In this document: piece after piece, positions 1-7,051 of the stretch
Layout of the letters: each line of letters starts with the position of its first letter
How positions within the stretch are numbered: position 1 is the stretch's first letter
Source: a virus
Length of the DNA: 32,540 bases
IMG/VR virus record: IMGVR_UViG_3300009488_000045
Coordinates: 1-32,540 of that record
Strand: one strand, 5' to 3'
Notes under the pieces: model-generated
Databases searched by the model: none
What the model was told of the DNA's origin: nothing
Seen by the model: the letters and a program-made list of their open reading frames with translations, nothing else
Position numbers and translations under genes: made by a program

Positions 1-578
1 ACCAGGTGGGCTCGGCTCTGGATATGCTGTTGTGGTCTACCAATTCGGAACTCATCAAACTCCCCAGAGATAGCCTTGGCAGTTCTATCATAAGACCAGC
101 CTTCATCAACTCCTTGGGTAATAATGGTGGCTATGCGGCTCCGGGTAGTCTCATCTATTTGGGTAACTCGGAAAGCAGCATTTTGGGACAAATAATTAAC
201 CGCCCTGGGATTCTTCAAGTCGAATGCAACATCAAAACCCACATCTGCTATTCGGTGATTGGCAGAAGCCATAATCGCTTCACCGCCTGCTACTTCAATA
301 GCCTGTGTCATCTCGGAATTAGTAGATACCGACACCGAAGCCATGATGCGTTCAAGGTCGTCCTGGCTCAAGGATTCCACGAAGCGGTTGCGGTATCTCT
401 CCATTTCCTTCAGGAAGATGCGCCCCTGCTTGCCGAAGATGGCTTGCATCTCCTTTTCTAGCTTCTTCTCAATGGGAATAAGAGATTTGACCTTCTCTAT
501 CTTGGCGTTGGCCTCTAGGAAGATAGCAAGTGCAACTCTGATGGCAGCGGCTTTGATTATATCAACCGTCATGGTCAT
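1..578 (-). CDS. MuF-like head morphogenesis protein (partial, C-terminus cut by window edge)
   Basis: I translated this from the ATG at 578; it runs open off the left edge, giving about 192 residues. The N-terminal half is helical and charged. The later part (RVTQIDETTRSR, then EGWSYDRTAKAI and IQSRAH) matches the conserved core of the SPP1 gp7/Mu gpF minor head protein family, which sits on or near the portal and helps procapsid assembly or DNA ejection. Position after the portal is the standard place for this gene. The start overlaps the stop of the upstream zinc protein (TCATGA). The missing C-terminus could carry a fused toxin or enzyme domain, as in some MuF proteins; that cannot be seen here. 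Confidence 0.85.
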   Translation of the reverse strand, partial: MTMTVDIIKAAAIRVALAIFLEANAKIEKVKSLIPIEKKLEKEMQAIFGKQGRIFLKEMERYRNRFVESLSQDDLERIMASVSVSTNSEMTQAIEVAGGEAIMASANHRIADVGFDVAFDLKNPRAVNYLSQNAAFRVTQIDETTRSRIATIITQGVDEGWSYDRTAKAISGEFDEFRIGRPQQHIQSRAHL

Positions 579-739
579 GATTTTACTATTTCCACCATTA
601 ATTTAGTCTTTAAACGCAACCCACAGATAGAGCAATGCTGTTCGGTAACATAGAAATAATTGCCATCCTCATCCTGTTCTAGCTCTTCACACTCAATCAA
701 CATCACATATCCTTTACAATTGACGCACACTAGATTCAT
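575..739 (-). CDS. Small zinc-ribbon-like protein
   Basis: This is a 54-residue protein, too short for usual ORF cut-offs, starting MNLVCVNCKG. It has two CxxC pairs (CVNC at residues 5-8 and CSIC at 36-39) separated by an acidic stretch, the layout of a minimal zinc ribbon. The ribosome site GGCGGTGAAGGT lies directly before the ATG, and the stop overlaps the MuF start by 4 nt, so it is translated within the portal-MuF block. Function unknown; I infer only zinc binding. Confidence 0.7.
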   Translation of the reverse strand: MNLVCVNCKGYVMLIECEELEQDEDGNYFYVTEQHCSICGLRLKTKLMVEIVKS

Positions 740-752
740 ACCTTCACCGCCT
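736..752 (-). repeat. 17-nt direct repeat, copy A (start of zinc protein gene)
   Basis: On the minus strand this reads AGGCGGTGAAGGTATGA and contains the ribosome site and start codon of the zinc protein gene. An identical 17-mer lies at 877-893 and overlaps the portal stop codon. The copies are 141 nt apart and bracket the 40-residue membrane peptide gene. Confidence 0.9.
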
Positions 753-757
753 CTATT

Positions 758-880
758 TCAATGCTTCCTTATTCTTAGCTCATCTCTGACATAACCCACA
801 AACTCTACCACACACAAAATAGATAATAAAAAGAGCATCCAAAATGTAAAAGCTAATAAACAGTAATATAGAACAATCAT
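758..880 (-). CDS. Single-pass membrane miniprotein
   Basis: This 40-residue protein starts MIVLYYCLLAF and has one hydrophobic segment (about residues 2-26) followed by a charged tail ending DELRIRKH. The start overlaps the portal stop (GTATGA). No family recognised. It is bracketed by a perfect 17-nt repeat, suggesting that it was inserted, or that the junction was duplicated, between portal and zinc protein. Confidence 0.6.
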   Translation of the reverse strand: MIVLYYCLLAFTFWMLFLLSILCVVEFVGYVRDELRIRKH

Positions 881-893
881 ACCTTCACCGCCT
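877..893 (-). repeat. 17-nt direct repeat, copy B (portal 3' end)
   Basis: Same 17-mer as at 736-752. Here it encodes the last portal residues (AVKV, stop) and also provides the ribosome site and start codon of the 40-residue membrane peptide. Confidence 0.9.
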
Positions 894-2511
894 TATCAAG
901 TGCCTCTTTCAAGCTCTTTACCGCCGACACGAACATCTCCTCTACATCAGGTGGTTTATTAACACCCTCCTCTTCAGGTGGATACATCTCCGCCATTATC
1001 TTATCAATGTCATCCAGGCCCAATGCCTCCAGCACTAGCCGGGTGACAAGTTTAATTTCCAGCGTGCCAGCTAGTGGCTTGCCATCCAGGGTAGCGGCTG
1101 CCACAACGGCATTTACGCGGGTCTCGATGTCCTCCAGAATAGAGGGGAAGTCGATGTCTATACTTCGGTCAATGGGTTTGTCCCGCAATGCTTCGTCTTC
1201 ATTCTCCTTATCATTGGCTAAAACAACGATGTCTTCCCCATAGACATCCTTTTCAATGCTCCCTGGTATTTGCTTCCCAACCGCCTGGTCAATTACATAG
1301 TCAAGGATCGCCTTCAACACCGATGTCCAAAGCTGCTGCCGGTCTCGGAACATAATCAGCATTGGTAGCTCCATCGCCTTTGCCGTAGCTAGATTTCCCG
1401 TGCTGGGATCGCCGGTCAGATAATGCTCAAATATACCTGTGGCGCTGGAGACCATAAGGCGCAGGAATCGCCCATCCTCTGCTTTTGTGGTAGCTCCAGC
1501 GGTCTTGATAGGGTCAATCTTTACCCCTTCAGTGCTAAGGAATGTTGAGCCCGTTACAGGAGGCGGGTTGGTTTCCGTGCCTGTGCCTAGCGTAGTCCCT
1601 AGTTTGGCTTTCGCAGAGGAAACACCAGCAGCTCCACCTTTAGTTGTGAGCTTCCAAGCAAACCGAGCATAAGCCCTTACGATAGTTGCCCAATCTTCAA
1701 GGAACTCCTTGTAAGCCTTCGCCCAGTCAATGGCGGAATATATCTCACTCACCCCGAACTTCATATCGGAGAGCTTATTGACAGCCACATGGTAGATTGG
1801 AGTATCAACTTTAACTGGAATGCCACCAATTTTCTTAGGCATCTTATTAGGCTTATATCGCCAATCCGGGTAATAGGCAGAGGAAGTCTTACTGACATTT
1901 TGCCCTGTGGTGATATCCGTTCCGCTCACCGTCCATGTTCTGAGGTAAAACCAGGGGTCTTTTGCATCTTCGGGGTTGCATACTATATCCTCTATCTCAT
2001 CCATAGGGATAGTGCGGATGCGCACCTGACCGTTGTATTTATTCACAAAGAATACGAAGAAGATATTAGAAAAGCATTGGAGCTCGGTCTCCTTGACCAT
2101 ATAAGCCTGATGTTCGGTGAGTTCAGACTTGTTCTTGTTATCGTTGAGGAAGGCTTGAATAACCTCATCAACCATTGGATGCCGAGCTTGAATGTTGATG
2201 CCCTGACCGAAGACATATTGGACTTGGGTGAGAATTGCCCGCCGTATCAAGGGATTCTTCAGCCAATAAAGCCGTGCTAGGTTATTTATTTTCCGTAGCC
2301 CAGCGCGGGAGAACTCCTTATCAGTTGTGCCTGATAGAGTTTGCCACCCTTGGTCTTCTAGGTGAAGTTCCAACTCTGCCAGCCGCTCCTGGAATAGAGT
2401 CAAGTTGTCTATACTGCTGGCTAGTTCAGCAGAAAGCCCCGATATGCGCTCGTTGGCTTCCATCAGGGCGTGATTGTCGCCATTGCCTCTTATCCGATTG
2501 AATATACTCAT
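877..2511 (-). CDS. Phage portal protein
   Basis: The 544-residue product lies just downstream of terminase and upstream of MuF, the usual portal position. An N-terminal coiled-coil-like segment (about residues 17-55) is followed by the portal-type core: LARLYWLKNPLIRRA, YVFGQGINI, then PMDEIEDIVCNPED and an FLEDWATIV helix region. The length fits siphovirus portals, which form the dodecameric DNA channel at one capsid vertex and dock the terminase. The start overlaps the upstream stop by 4 nt, and the 3' end overlaps the following membrane peptide start. The C-terminus is acidic and helical. Family call is from recognisable core sequence plus gene order. Confidence 0.9.
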   Translation of the reverse strand: MSIFNRIRGNGDNHALMEANERISGLSAELASSIDNLTLFQERLAELELHLEDQGWQTLSGTTDKEFSRAGLRKINNLARLYWLKNPLIRRAILTQVQYVFGQGINIQARHPMVDEVIQAFLNDNKNKSELTEHQAYMVKETELQCFSNIFFVFFVNKYNGQVRIRTIPMDEIEDIVCNPEDAKDPWFYLRTWTVSGTDITTGQNVSKTSSAYYPDWRYKPNKMPKKIGGIPVKVDTPIYHVAVNKLSDMKFGVSEIYSAIDWAKAYKEFLEDWATIVRAYARFAWKLTTKGGAAGVSSAKAKLGTTLGTGTETNPPPVTGSTFLSTEGVKIDPIKTAGATTKAEDGRFLRLMVSSATGIFEHYLTGDPSTGNLATAKAMELPMLIMFRDRQQLWTSVLKAILDYVIDQAVGKQIPGSIEKDVYGEDIVVLANDKENEDEALRDKPIDRSIDIDFPSILEDIETRVNAVVAAATLDGKPLAGTLEIKLVTRLVLEALGLDDIDKIMAEMYPPEEEGVNKPPDVEEMFVSAVKSLKEALDKAVKV

Positions 2512-2816
2512 AATAAATGCACCCTATCAGGCGTTGCAGGCGGTGTCTCCCTTCCTGTTGCCTTGCTTAATATGGTAAGAACTCCAGATTGTATCACATT
2601 ACCGTATTTAGTAACCTCCTCCGCAATCTGAGCTTTCACGCCTCTGTCTATATTGCGAAAATATGCTTTTTGTATAATTCTTGTGTTAAGATCATCTAAT
2701 GAGTCGGCTAGATATTCAGTTAAAACTTCAAGAGATATACCAGTTGTATCTTGCTGAACTCTCTTAATAAAATCAAGTGTTATTTGCTGGGCTCTCATTC
2801 CCTCAAAGCTAGTCAT
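2508..2816 (-). CDS. Hypothetical protein between terminase and portal
   Basis: A 102-residue, mainly helical protein (MTSFEGMRAQQITLDF...), with GGGGGAAGG as ribosome site before the ATG. It ends 4 nt inside the portal start. No family recognised. Genes in this slot are often small accessory packaging or head proteins, but nothing in the sequence proves that here. Confidence 0.75.
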   Translation of the reverse strand: MTSFEGMRAQQITLDFIKRVQQDTTGISLEVLTEYLADSLDDLNTRIIQKAYFRNIDRGVKAQIAEEVTKYGNVIQSGVLTILSKATGRETPPATPDRVHLL

Positions 2817-2945
2817 AGTTTTTCCTTCCCCCGTTCATATCGCTATCCTTTTGAATACCACAACTCTAGATTTGATATTCTCAAAATTGGTTTTGGTTTG
2901 CACTTATAAAGAAGACCTGCGGGCAATGGCTCCTTTTTTAACGCT
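2817..2945 (-). other. Short non-coding gap
   Basis: This 129-nt stretch lies between two minus-strand genes. It holds only a possible 22-codon GTG ORF (VQTKTNFENI...) without a good ribosome site, plus the ribosome site of the next gene. The plus-strand reading frame across it is probably a shadow. Confidence 0.4.
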
Positions 2946-3020
2946 TCACCTAGATTTAAAACCGAATGAGCTGCCGCCATCTGGGAATACTCTAATAATA
3001 ACTTCCATACCCCTGCTCAT
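2946..3020 (-). CDS. Very small protein, possibly truncated
   Basis: A 24-residue ORF, MSRGMEVIIRVFPDGGSS..., with an excellent ribosome site (GGGGGAGGATT before ATG) and a 4-nt overlap with the upstream stop. EVIIRVFPDG resembles the first strand and turn of small phage beta proteins that are normally about 60 residues, so this may be a stub. Low confidence that it is functional. Confidence 0.4.
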   Translation of the reverse strand: MSRGMEVIIRVFPDGGSSFGFKSR

Positions 3021-3265
3021 AATCCTCCCCCTGGAGGCAATGGATTAGGTTTTATTCCATCTTTATTTCTCTCTACTACCTCATATCGTTCAAGGATTTG
3101 CGTCAATTCTTCTGTTTTATCTTTGGGAACCATAATCTCCACAATCACCCGTGCTACATCGTTTACGCTACATATCAATGTAATAGCTGTAACTCTCTCG
3201 GTGTGAATACTTAAAGCCTTGAGTATCTCTGTTCCCAATACCTGTCCAGTAACAACTTCTATCAT
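3017..3265 (-). CDS. Hypothetical protein, alpha/beta fold
   Basis: An 82-residue product with alternating hydrophobic strands and helices (ERVTAITLICSVNDVARVIV, then EELTQILERYEVVERN) and a Pro/Gly tail. It sits directly downstream of the large terminase. No family or motif recognised. Confidence 0.7.
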   Translation of the reverse strand: MIEVVTGQVLGTEILKALSIHTERVTAITLICSVNDVARVIVEIMVPKDKTEELTQILERYEVVERNKDGIKPNPLPPGGGL

Positions 3266-3275
3266 TCTAATCTCC

Positions 3276-4469
3276 TCATATCGCCGAAATCCTCACTGGG
3301 TCATAATACTCCATTGTCTCCTCTATTGGCTCAAAGGATGTGGCCTTACCCACAACCGCATATCGCCTGGCATCCTGGCCATGACTCCAGATATGGGTTG
3401 TCTTATCTATTAGCCTACCATCCTTATCCAGAAGGTATCTGAAGTTCCGCTGCTCTTTGATGCAGGAGATAGAGTCTTCAGTCCAGAATTGCCGGTATTG
3501 CCTGAGTTTCTGATGTCCAAACTCAACGCTCCCTAGACCCTTTGGGCATGGCTTGATGTTAAAGCCATATTGATAAATCTCCTCAATGCTCTTGGGCTCA
3601 GCCGCATCAGCAAATATCTCATCGCTATGCTTATATACCCCTAACTCCATCATCCTAATAGCTATGTCCTGGTTTGTCAAGCCTCTCTCGTAAATCAGCT
3701 CTTGGGAATAGAGGTCACTGCCGATTATCACATTGCGCACCAAGGCAGTCATATCAGTTGAGAAGCCGAAGTCCAGCCCGTAGAATACATCGCCTTGTGG
3801 CAGTTCCTTGACTTGGCTGAAGTTGGGATAGACAAGCCCCTCGATTTTGCCCAACTTGCCGTGAATATAGACATTAGCCCAGTTGGGGTCTCGTTCACCG
3901 GTAGCAATGATGTTGGCCACCACCTCGGGGGGAATGACCTCAACGGCATCAAGGTAAGTGCTATGGATATAAGCGTTCTCCTTTTGCCCTATCCAATACT
4001 CATGAGCCCAGAACTCCGATATGGGATTCCAGTCGGCAAAGGTGAACTTGTTTGTCCTCACATCAAGCCCTCGAGCTGTTTCCCAGGGAACATTGTTCGC
4101 TTCGTTGATGAACAGAATATCACGCCGAGGACCTCTTATTTTGTCAGCCTCATCAGCACCGAAGAACTCAATCACGCCATTGCCAAAGTTATAGGTCTGC
4201 TCAGTCTTATTGTATCGTGGATTGTTGTCTGGGGATTCATCTAGGATGCGGAAGAAATCCCTTATCACACCCCTTTTAAGGTGAGGCAAGGATTCGCTCA
4301 CTATGGAGATTAGTAGTTTGCGTTTGGCATGTTGGGCTATGAGGATAAGAAGCTGGAGAATTGACCAGGTTTTTGAACTATAGGTGCCCCCTTCGTTCAG
4401 GGCTCGGCGACTGCCAGATAGCCATGCTTCAGCGTTGGCTTCATAGGTTTTGGTTGTGGTGATATTCAT
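3276..4469 (-). CDS. terL: Terminase large subunit
   Basis: This is the 397-residue packaging motor: an N-terminal ATPase pumps DNA through the portal and a C-terminal RNase H-like nuclease cuts the concatemer. Walker A-like GGTYSSKT is at about residues 27-34 and Walker B DILFINEA at about 117-124. The nuclease acidic residues are visible in LDFGFSTD (D233, D239) and IFADAAEPKS (D288). Length is typical of the PBSX/Terminase_3-like group. The ATG overlaps the stop of the small membrane protein by 4 nt. I see no frameshift or intein. Confidence 0.95.
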   Translation of the reverse strand: MNITTTKTYEANAEAWLSGSRRALNEGGTYSSKTWSILQLLILIAQHAKRKLLISIVSESLPHLKRGVIRDFFRILDESPDNNPRYNKTEQTYNFGNGVIEFFGADEADKIRGPRRDILFINEANNVPWETARGLDVRTNKFTFADWNPISEFWAHEYWIGQKENAYIHSTYLDAVEVIPPEVVANIIATGERDPNWANVYIHGKLGKIEGLVYPNFSQVKELPQGDVFYGLDFGFSTDMTALVRNVIIGSDLYSQELIYERGLTNQDIAIRMMELGVYKHSDEIFADAAEPKSIEEIYQYGFNIKPCPKGLGSVEFGHQKLRQYRQFWTEDSISCIKEQRNFRYLLDKDGRLIDKTTHIWSHGQDARRYAVVGKATSFEPIEETMEYYDPVRISAI

Positions 4470-4660
4470 TCCTTTTTAGCCCATAAATAAACTCCCCCTA
4501 TAAAACCACCCCATGCTCCAATAAGTATCAACAGTGGCCAAACCTCATTTTCTGGGAAGAGAAAGCGGGATAAACTAATAAATCCATATAACAAGAAACT
4601 AAAGGTTAGTGCACACCCCCCGGCTAGAAGTATCCCTTTCAGCATCCACCAGTTATCCAT
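4466..4660 (-). CDS. Two-helix membrane protein
   Basis: The 64-residue product has two hydrophobic segments (about residues 8-30 and 41-60) separated by FPENEV, with a short charged C-terminus (WAKKE). It lies between TerS and TerL and is coupled to TerL by ATGA. The topology would suit a holin or a small inner-membrane protein, but the position in the packaging block makes a lysis role uncertain. The gap to the upstream gene (4661-4700) holds only a 15-codon ORF. Confidence 0.65.
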   Translation of the reverse strand: MDNWWMLKGILLAGGCALTFSFLLYGFISLSRFLFPENEVWPLLILIGAWGGFIGGVYLWAKKE

Positions 4661-4700
4661 TCACTCAGTCCCCTTACCCTTCTCTAAAGCTAACATAACT

Positions 4701-4934
4701 CTAACCATGAGCCTTTACCCACCATACCCCACATATTAGCCTAGCACCACCCCAAAAGTCCTCTGGTTGCCCCTTATAATCATCAACAGTGGCATCACCT
4801 AAGCTAACTGGTATTGTATTACCCTGGTCGGTTGATGGGCTTGTTGACAATGATAGAGGGGCCTTAGTCTCCTGAAAGTATGGGTGTGGGTCCCAGCTCC
4901 CACCACCTAGAGTTGAGGGATAGCTCTTAATCAT
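4701..4934 (-). CDS. Hypothetical protein
   Basis: A 77-residue protein rich in Ser, Pro, Gly and Trp (MIKSYPSTLGGGSWDPH...), preceded by an excellent AGGAGGTGATGT ribosome site. The leader contains one copy of the 22-nt repeated motif at 4965-4986. No family recognised; low-complexity composition suggests an extended or beta structure. Confidence 0.65.
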   Translation of the reverse strand: MIKSYPSTLGGGSWDPHPYFQETKAPLSLSTSPSTDQGNTIPVSLGDATVDDYKGQPEDFWGGARLICGVWWVKAHG

Positions 4935-4964
4935 ACATCACCTCCTATCTAATCGTATCTATAT

Positions 4965-4986
4965 GGGTCGTATAATGGTCTTTATG
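4965..4986 (-). promoter_or_regulatory. 22-nt dispersed motif, copy 1
   Basis: Minus-strand pattern CATAA-N5-ATTATACGACCC, sitting in the leader about 30 nt upstream of the start at 4934. Two more copies with identical internal spacing lie at 8487-8508 and 14047-14068, each also upstream of a minus-strand gene. It could be a phage-specific promoter element, an operator or an RNA-level signal. Confidence 0.55.
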
Positions 4987-5084
4987 ACAGTATTTTTTAA
5001 CTTTTCGGCAGGGGCTGGATACCTAGTCCTAACCCCTATTTCGGCTCTAGGCAACCTCACTAGAGTTTAGCCGGCATTACCCCT

Positions 5085-5192
5085 CTAGTTAGTTCCATCC
5101 ACAATTATAGCCATGTAGCCTCGATATCCACCTATAGTCACTATAAAATTCCATCTCTTCCAGGACTGGCTCTGGATTGTCCTGATATTCAC
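5085..5192 (-). CDS. Possible small protein downstream of small terminase
   Basis: A 35-codon ORF starting at a GTG that overlaps the TerS stop (TTAGTGA), with AAAGGG upstream as a weak ribosome site. Sequence begins VNIRTIQSQSW. Nothing recognisable; may be spurious. The surrounding stretch 4935-5191 (257 nt) otherwise holds only the repeated motif and an A/T-rich tract. Confidence 0.25.
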   Translation of the reverse strand: MNIRTIQSQSWKRWNFIVTIGGYRGYMAIIVDGTN

Positions 5193-5626
5193 TAAGTCCC
5201 TTTGCCCTCAAGTATCTGCTGAGTGAGGGTTTTGGCGTTATCTGACCGAACTATAATCTCTGTTTTGACAGGCTTACCGCCTTCCCCGGTGATCTCCTGC
5301 CTCTCGACATAGCCTCTATGTTTCGCTTGGGTTTTGAGGTAGAAACAAATAGCCCAAGCATCACCCTTATCAATAGCGGCAAATAGCTTAGATTCCGCCA
5401 GATCAACCATACCTTCTTTGGCCTCTCTGACAGCCTCTTGAACAGTAGGGAACTCCGTAGCATAACGATTGACCGTTCTATAGCCAAGACCTGTTTTTTC
5501 AGCAACTAAAGTGAGAAGTCCTTTACATTCCTTAACAGCTTCTATAATCCGGGCAGCAGTTCTCTCTCTTTTTTCTGAATTGCCATTTAAGCCGTTACCG
5601 TTTTGTTTCCCATTACTCTTCTTCAT
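5192..5626 (-). CDS. terS: Terminase small subunit
   Basis: The 144-residue product has a basic, Asn/Gly-rich N-terminus and then a helix-turn-helix (about residues 24-62: IIEAVKECKGLLTLVAEKTG, LGYRTVNRYATEFP). A helical oligomerisation segment follows (EAKEGMVDLAESKLFAAI) and then the typical LKTQAKHRGYVER motif. It recognises the packaging site and loads TerL, which lies downstream. A TGG-TATAAT extended -10 lies only about 4 nt before the probable transcript start/ATG region, implying an almost leaderless message; no good ribosome site is present. Confidence 0.88.
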   Translation of the reverse strand: MKKSNGKQNGNGLNGNSEKRERTAARIIEAVKECKGLLTLVAEKTGLGYRTVNRYATEFPTVQEAVREAKEGMVDLAESKLFAAIDKGDAWAICFYLKTQAKHRGYVERQEITGEGGKPVKTEIIVRSDNAKTLTQQILEGKGT

Positions 5627-5636
5627 ACCAACTCAA

Positions 5637-5645
5637 ATTATACCA
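5637..5645 (-). promoter_or_regulatory. Extended -10 promoter for terS
   Basis: TGG-TATAAT on the minus strand, followed by 6 nt, a predicted start near 5630 and the TerS ATG at 5626. The -35 region at the usual spacing is poor, as is common for extended -10 promoters. The nearby TTGACA is only 8 nt away, too close to act as its -35. Confidence 0.5.
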
Positions 5646-5660
5646 TGTTTTGTCAAGTTG

Positions 5661-5771
5661 TTACTCTCCTCTTATCTTCCAAGATAAACTAATAACCCAT
5701 TCTCCTACTTCTCCGATCCACCATCCGATTTCAAATAGTATCTTCCCCAAGAGTCCTCTCATTTTAACCAT
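5661..5771 (-). CDS. Small amphipathic peptide
   Basis: A 36-residue ORF, MVKMRGLLGKILFEIGWW..., with AGGGG as ribosome site 6 nt before the ATG. The sequence looks like one amphipathic, Trp-rich helix (IGWWIGEVGEWVISLSW). It lies between the RHH block and terS. Function unknown; a membrane-active peptide is possible but unproven. Confidence 0.5.
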   Translation of the reverse strand: MVKMRGLLGKILFEIGWWIGEVGEWVISLSWKIRGE

Positions 5772-5780
5772 CTTATTCCC

Positions 5781-6148
5781 CTATATCCAGTCTTCTCTAT
5801 TCCAGACCTTTTTGTATTTCTCCTTCATCACAAAGGCAAGCCAGAGTTGTTCCATTGAAGTTGGTGGGTAGGACTTTGTATACATTGAGCAAGCAAAAGC
5901 ATACAAACTTTCCAATACTGGATACATACTTTTATTATAGTTATCTTTCTCGTAGAACATCTCCTGTAGCTGGTCTTGGGTAGGTAGCCAGAAAAGCTTC
6001 TCCGATTCGATGGGGTGATACCACACAGAAACATCATGACTTAGGTGAATCGCAAATACAGCATCCAGATTATCACAGCACCAAGAATGGATTATATCGT
6101 CAGTAGTTATGACTTTCTGTATCTCAGTTGCCTTTCTGAAGTATCCAT
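5781..6148 (-). CDS. Hypothetical phage protein with apparently frameshifted start
   Basis: The open frame encodes FRKATEIQKVITTDDIIHSW, then WYHPIESEKLFWLPTQDQLQEMF and ends NREDWI. It looks like a complete protein of about 122 residues containing WLPTQDQLQEM, which I associate with small phage proteins of unknown role. In frame there is no ATG, GTG or TTG until an internal GTG at 6026. The expected ATG, coupled to the upstream stop as TAATG at 6148, is one base out of frame: a single extra base near 6141-6146 would give M-D-Y-F-R-K-A. Either the gene is decayed or a homopolymer base was lost in sequencing. If only the GTG is used, the product has 81 residues (5781-6026). Confidence 0.6.
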
Positions 6149-6279
6149 TATCTCTTACCTTTCTTGTGCATAGCCCGGGCTAAGAGGCGCTGGACAATCT
6201 GGTCGTAAGTCTCCCCTTTATGCCCGAACTTGTCCAGCTTGTTCTTTGTCTCTAAGTCTAATTGGATGGTTGTCTTCAT
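6148..6279 (-). CDS. Ribbon-helix-helix-like small protein (antitoxin-type)
   Basis: A 43-residue protein: MKTTIQLDLETKNKLDKFG, then GETYDQIVQRLLARA. The short beta strand TTIQLD followed by helices with KLDKFGHKGETYDQI is typical of the ribbon-helix-helix/antitoxin-like family (DUF7557-type). No toxin partner is adjacent, so a transcription-regulator role within this leftward unit is the simpler reading. Start overlaps the upstream stop (TGATG). Confidence 0.7.
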   Translation of the reverse strand: MKTTIQLDLETKNKLDKFGHKGETYDQIVQRLLARAMHKKGKR

Positions 6280-6353
6280 CACTTGCCCTTCTTGCTGGCT
6301 ACTTCTACCTGTAGTCTCTTCTTCTTGGCTTTACCCTTCTTTTTTCTAGTCAT
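6279..6353 (-). CDS. Lysine-rich leader peptide
   Basis: A 24-residue ORF, MTRKKKGKAKKKRLQVEV..., first in the leftward packaging transcript. AAAGGGGA lies 9 nt before the ATG and a perfect consensus promoter lies upstream. The stop overlaps the RHH start (TGATG). Half of the residues are Lys or Arg. Possibly a nucleic-acid-binding peptide or simply a translated leader. Confidence 0.5.
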   Translation of the reverse strand: MTRKKKGKAKKKRLQVEVASKKGK

Positions 6354-6387
6354 GATTAGCTATCCCCTTTCTAGTATCTTTACACTA

Positions 6388-6416
6388 ATTATAGCTATTA
6401 TAGTATGGTTTGTCAA
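6388..6416 (-). promoter_or_regulatory. Perfect sigma-70 promoter for the packaging module
   Basis: Minus strand TTGACA, 17 nt, TATAAT, an exact consensus promoter. The predicted start lies about 28 nt before the ATG at 6353, giving a normal leader with a ribosome site. It faces the rightward promoter at 6553-6581, forming a divergent control region (6354-6633). Confidence 0.8.
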
Positions 6417-6520
6417 AAGCATATCTCCAGTTTATATCTGATTGCCAACATATCCCCCACTGGCACTCCATTTGAAGCCCAAAGAGGCTTGATATTGCGT
6501 AATCTTCCCCACTGATGCCC

Positions 6521-6540
6521 TAATATTAAGGGGAATATTA
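6521..6540. promoter_or_regulatory. Inverted repeat, candidate operator
   Basis: TAATATT-AAGGGG-AATATTA is a perfect 7-bp inverted repeat with a 6-nt centre, 12 nt upstream of the rightward -35 box and about 105 nt from the leftward -35. Position and symmetry suit a dimeric regulator such as the RHH protein at 6148-6279; that link is inference. Confidence 0.45.
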
Positions 6541-6552
6541 ACACTAAAACCC

Positions 6553-6581
6553 TTGACAAATAAGGAATAGAGGTATATCCT
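6553..6581 (+). promoter_or_regulatory. Rightward promoter of the ParB-like unit
   Basis: TTGACA, 17-nt spacer, TATCCT (four of six -10 matches). It reads into the five-gene rightward cluster that begins near 6634. Confidence 0.65.
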
Positions 6582-6633
6582 GAGGGATAGAAAGAGATAG
6601 AAGGGGGAGATAAGGGAATGAAAAAGCACATAG

Positions 6634-6888
6634 ATGAAGAGCGTTGTAGGAATGGCACTAACTAAAGACATATTAAAGCTGGAGATGAGGATACCTTTAG
6701 AGTTGCTTTGGAAAGATGAAGGACCATACTTGGATAGACTAACCGAAGAGATCAAACTGAGAGGTATCACCGAGCCTATCGAGATAAGAGTTAGAGAAGA
6801 TGGCTCTATGATAATCTGGGATGGGCTGCATAGATTGGCCGTTGCCGAGAAACTAGGCATAGAGGAGATACCAGTTATTTATACATAA
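6634..6888 (+). CDS. ParB-like N-terminal domain protein
   Basis: An 84-residue product, or 78 or 67 residues if the ATG at 6652 or 6685 is used. The core is LTEEIKLRGITEPIEIRV, then IIWDGLHRLAVAEKLG and IEEIPVIYT, matching the ParB/sulfiredoxin-fold domain; DGLHRL corresponds to the nucleotide-binding G(E/D)xxR signature. Only this domain is present, with no HTH or C-terminal part, so it is not a full partition protein. A 15-codon ORF with a better ribosome site (6618-6665) overlaps the 5' end, leaving the true start unsure. Stand-alone ParB-like domains occur in phages as nucleases or regulators; which applies here is unknown. Confidence 0.7.
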   Translation: MKSVVGMALTKDILKLEMRIPLELLWKDEGPYLDRLTEEIKLRGITEPIEIRVREDGSMIIWDGLHRLAVAEKLGIEEIPVIYT

Positions 6889-6913
6889 GTTTAACAGAAA
6901 GGAGGGATAAAAG

Positions 6914-7048
6914 ATGCAACCAGTTTGCCCAACCTGTTTAAGCAAGAATGTCGCCTGGATTCGCCGAGAGAAGCGCTATTACTGCAAGCGCTGCGGCTAC
7001 GAGGGATCCCGGGAACAGTTCGGTATGCCAGAAGAGAAAGGAGGATAA
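6914..7048 (+). CDS. Zinc-ribbon miniprotein
   Basis: A 44-residue protein with CPTC and CKRC pairs (MQPVCPTCLSKNVAW..., YYCKRCGYEGS), a classic zinc ribbon. AAAGGAGGG lies 7 nt before the ATG. Second gene of the rightward cluster. Confidence 0.75.
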   Translation: MQPVCPTCLSKNVAWIRREKRYYCKRCGYEGSREQFGMPEEKGG

Positions 7049-7051
7049 GAG

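Noticed and set aside
5650-5665. TTGACA next to the terS TATAAT as a -35/-10 pair
   Set aside because: Only 8 nt apart, too close for sigma-70; the extended -10 explanation is better.
6618-6665. 15-codon ORF with a strong ribosome site before the ParB-like gene
   Set aside because: Too short to call as a gene; noted only because it complicates choice of the ParB-like start.
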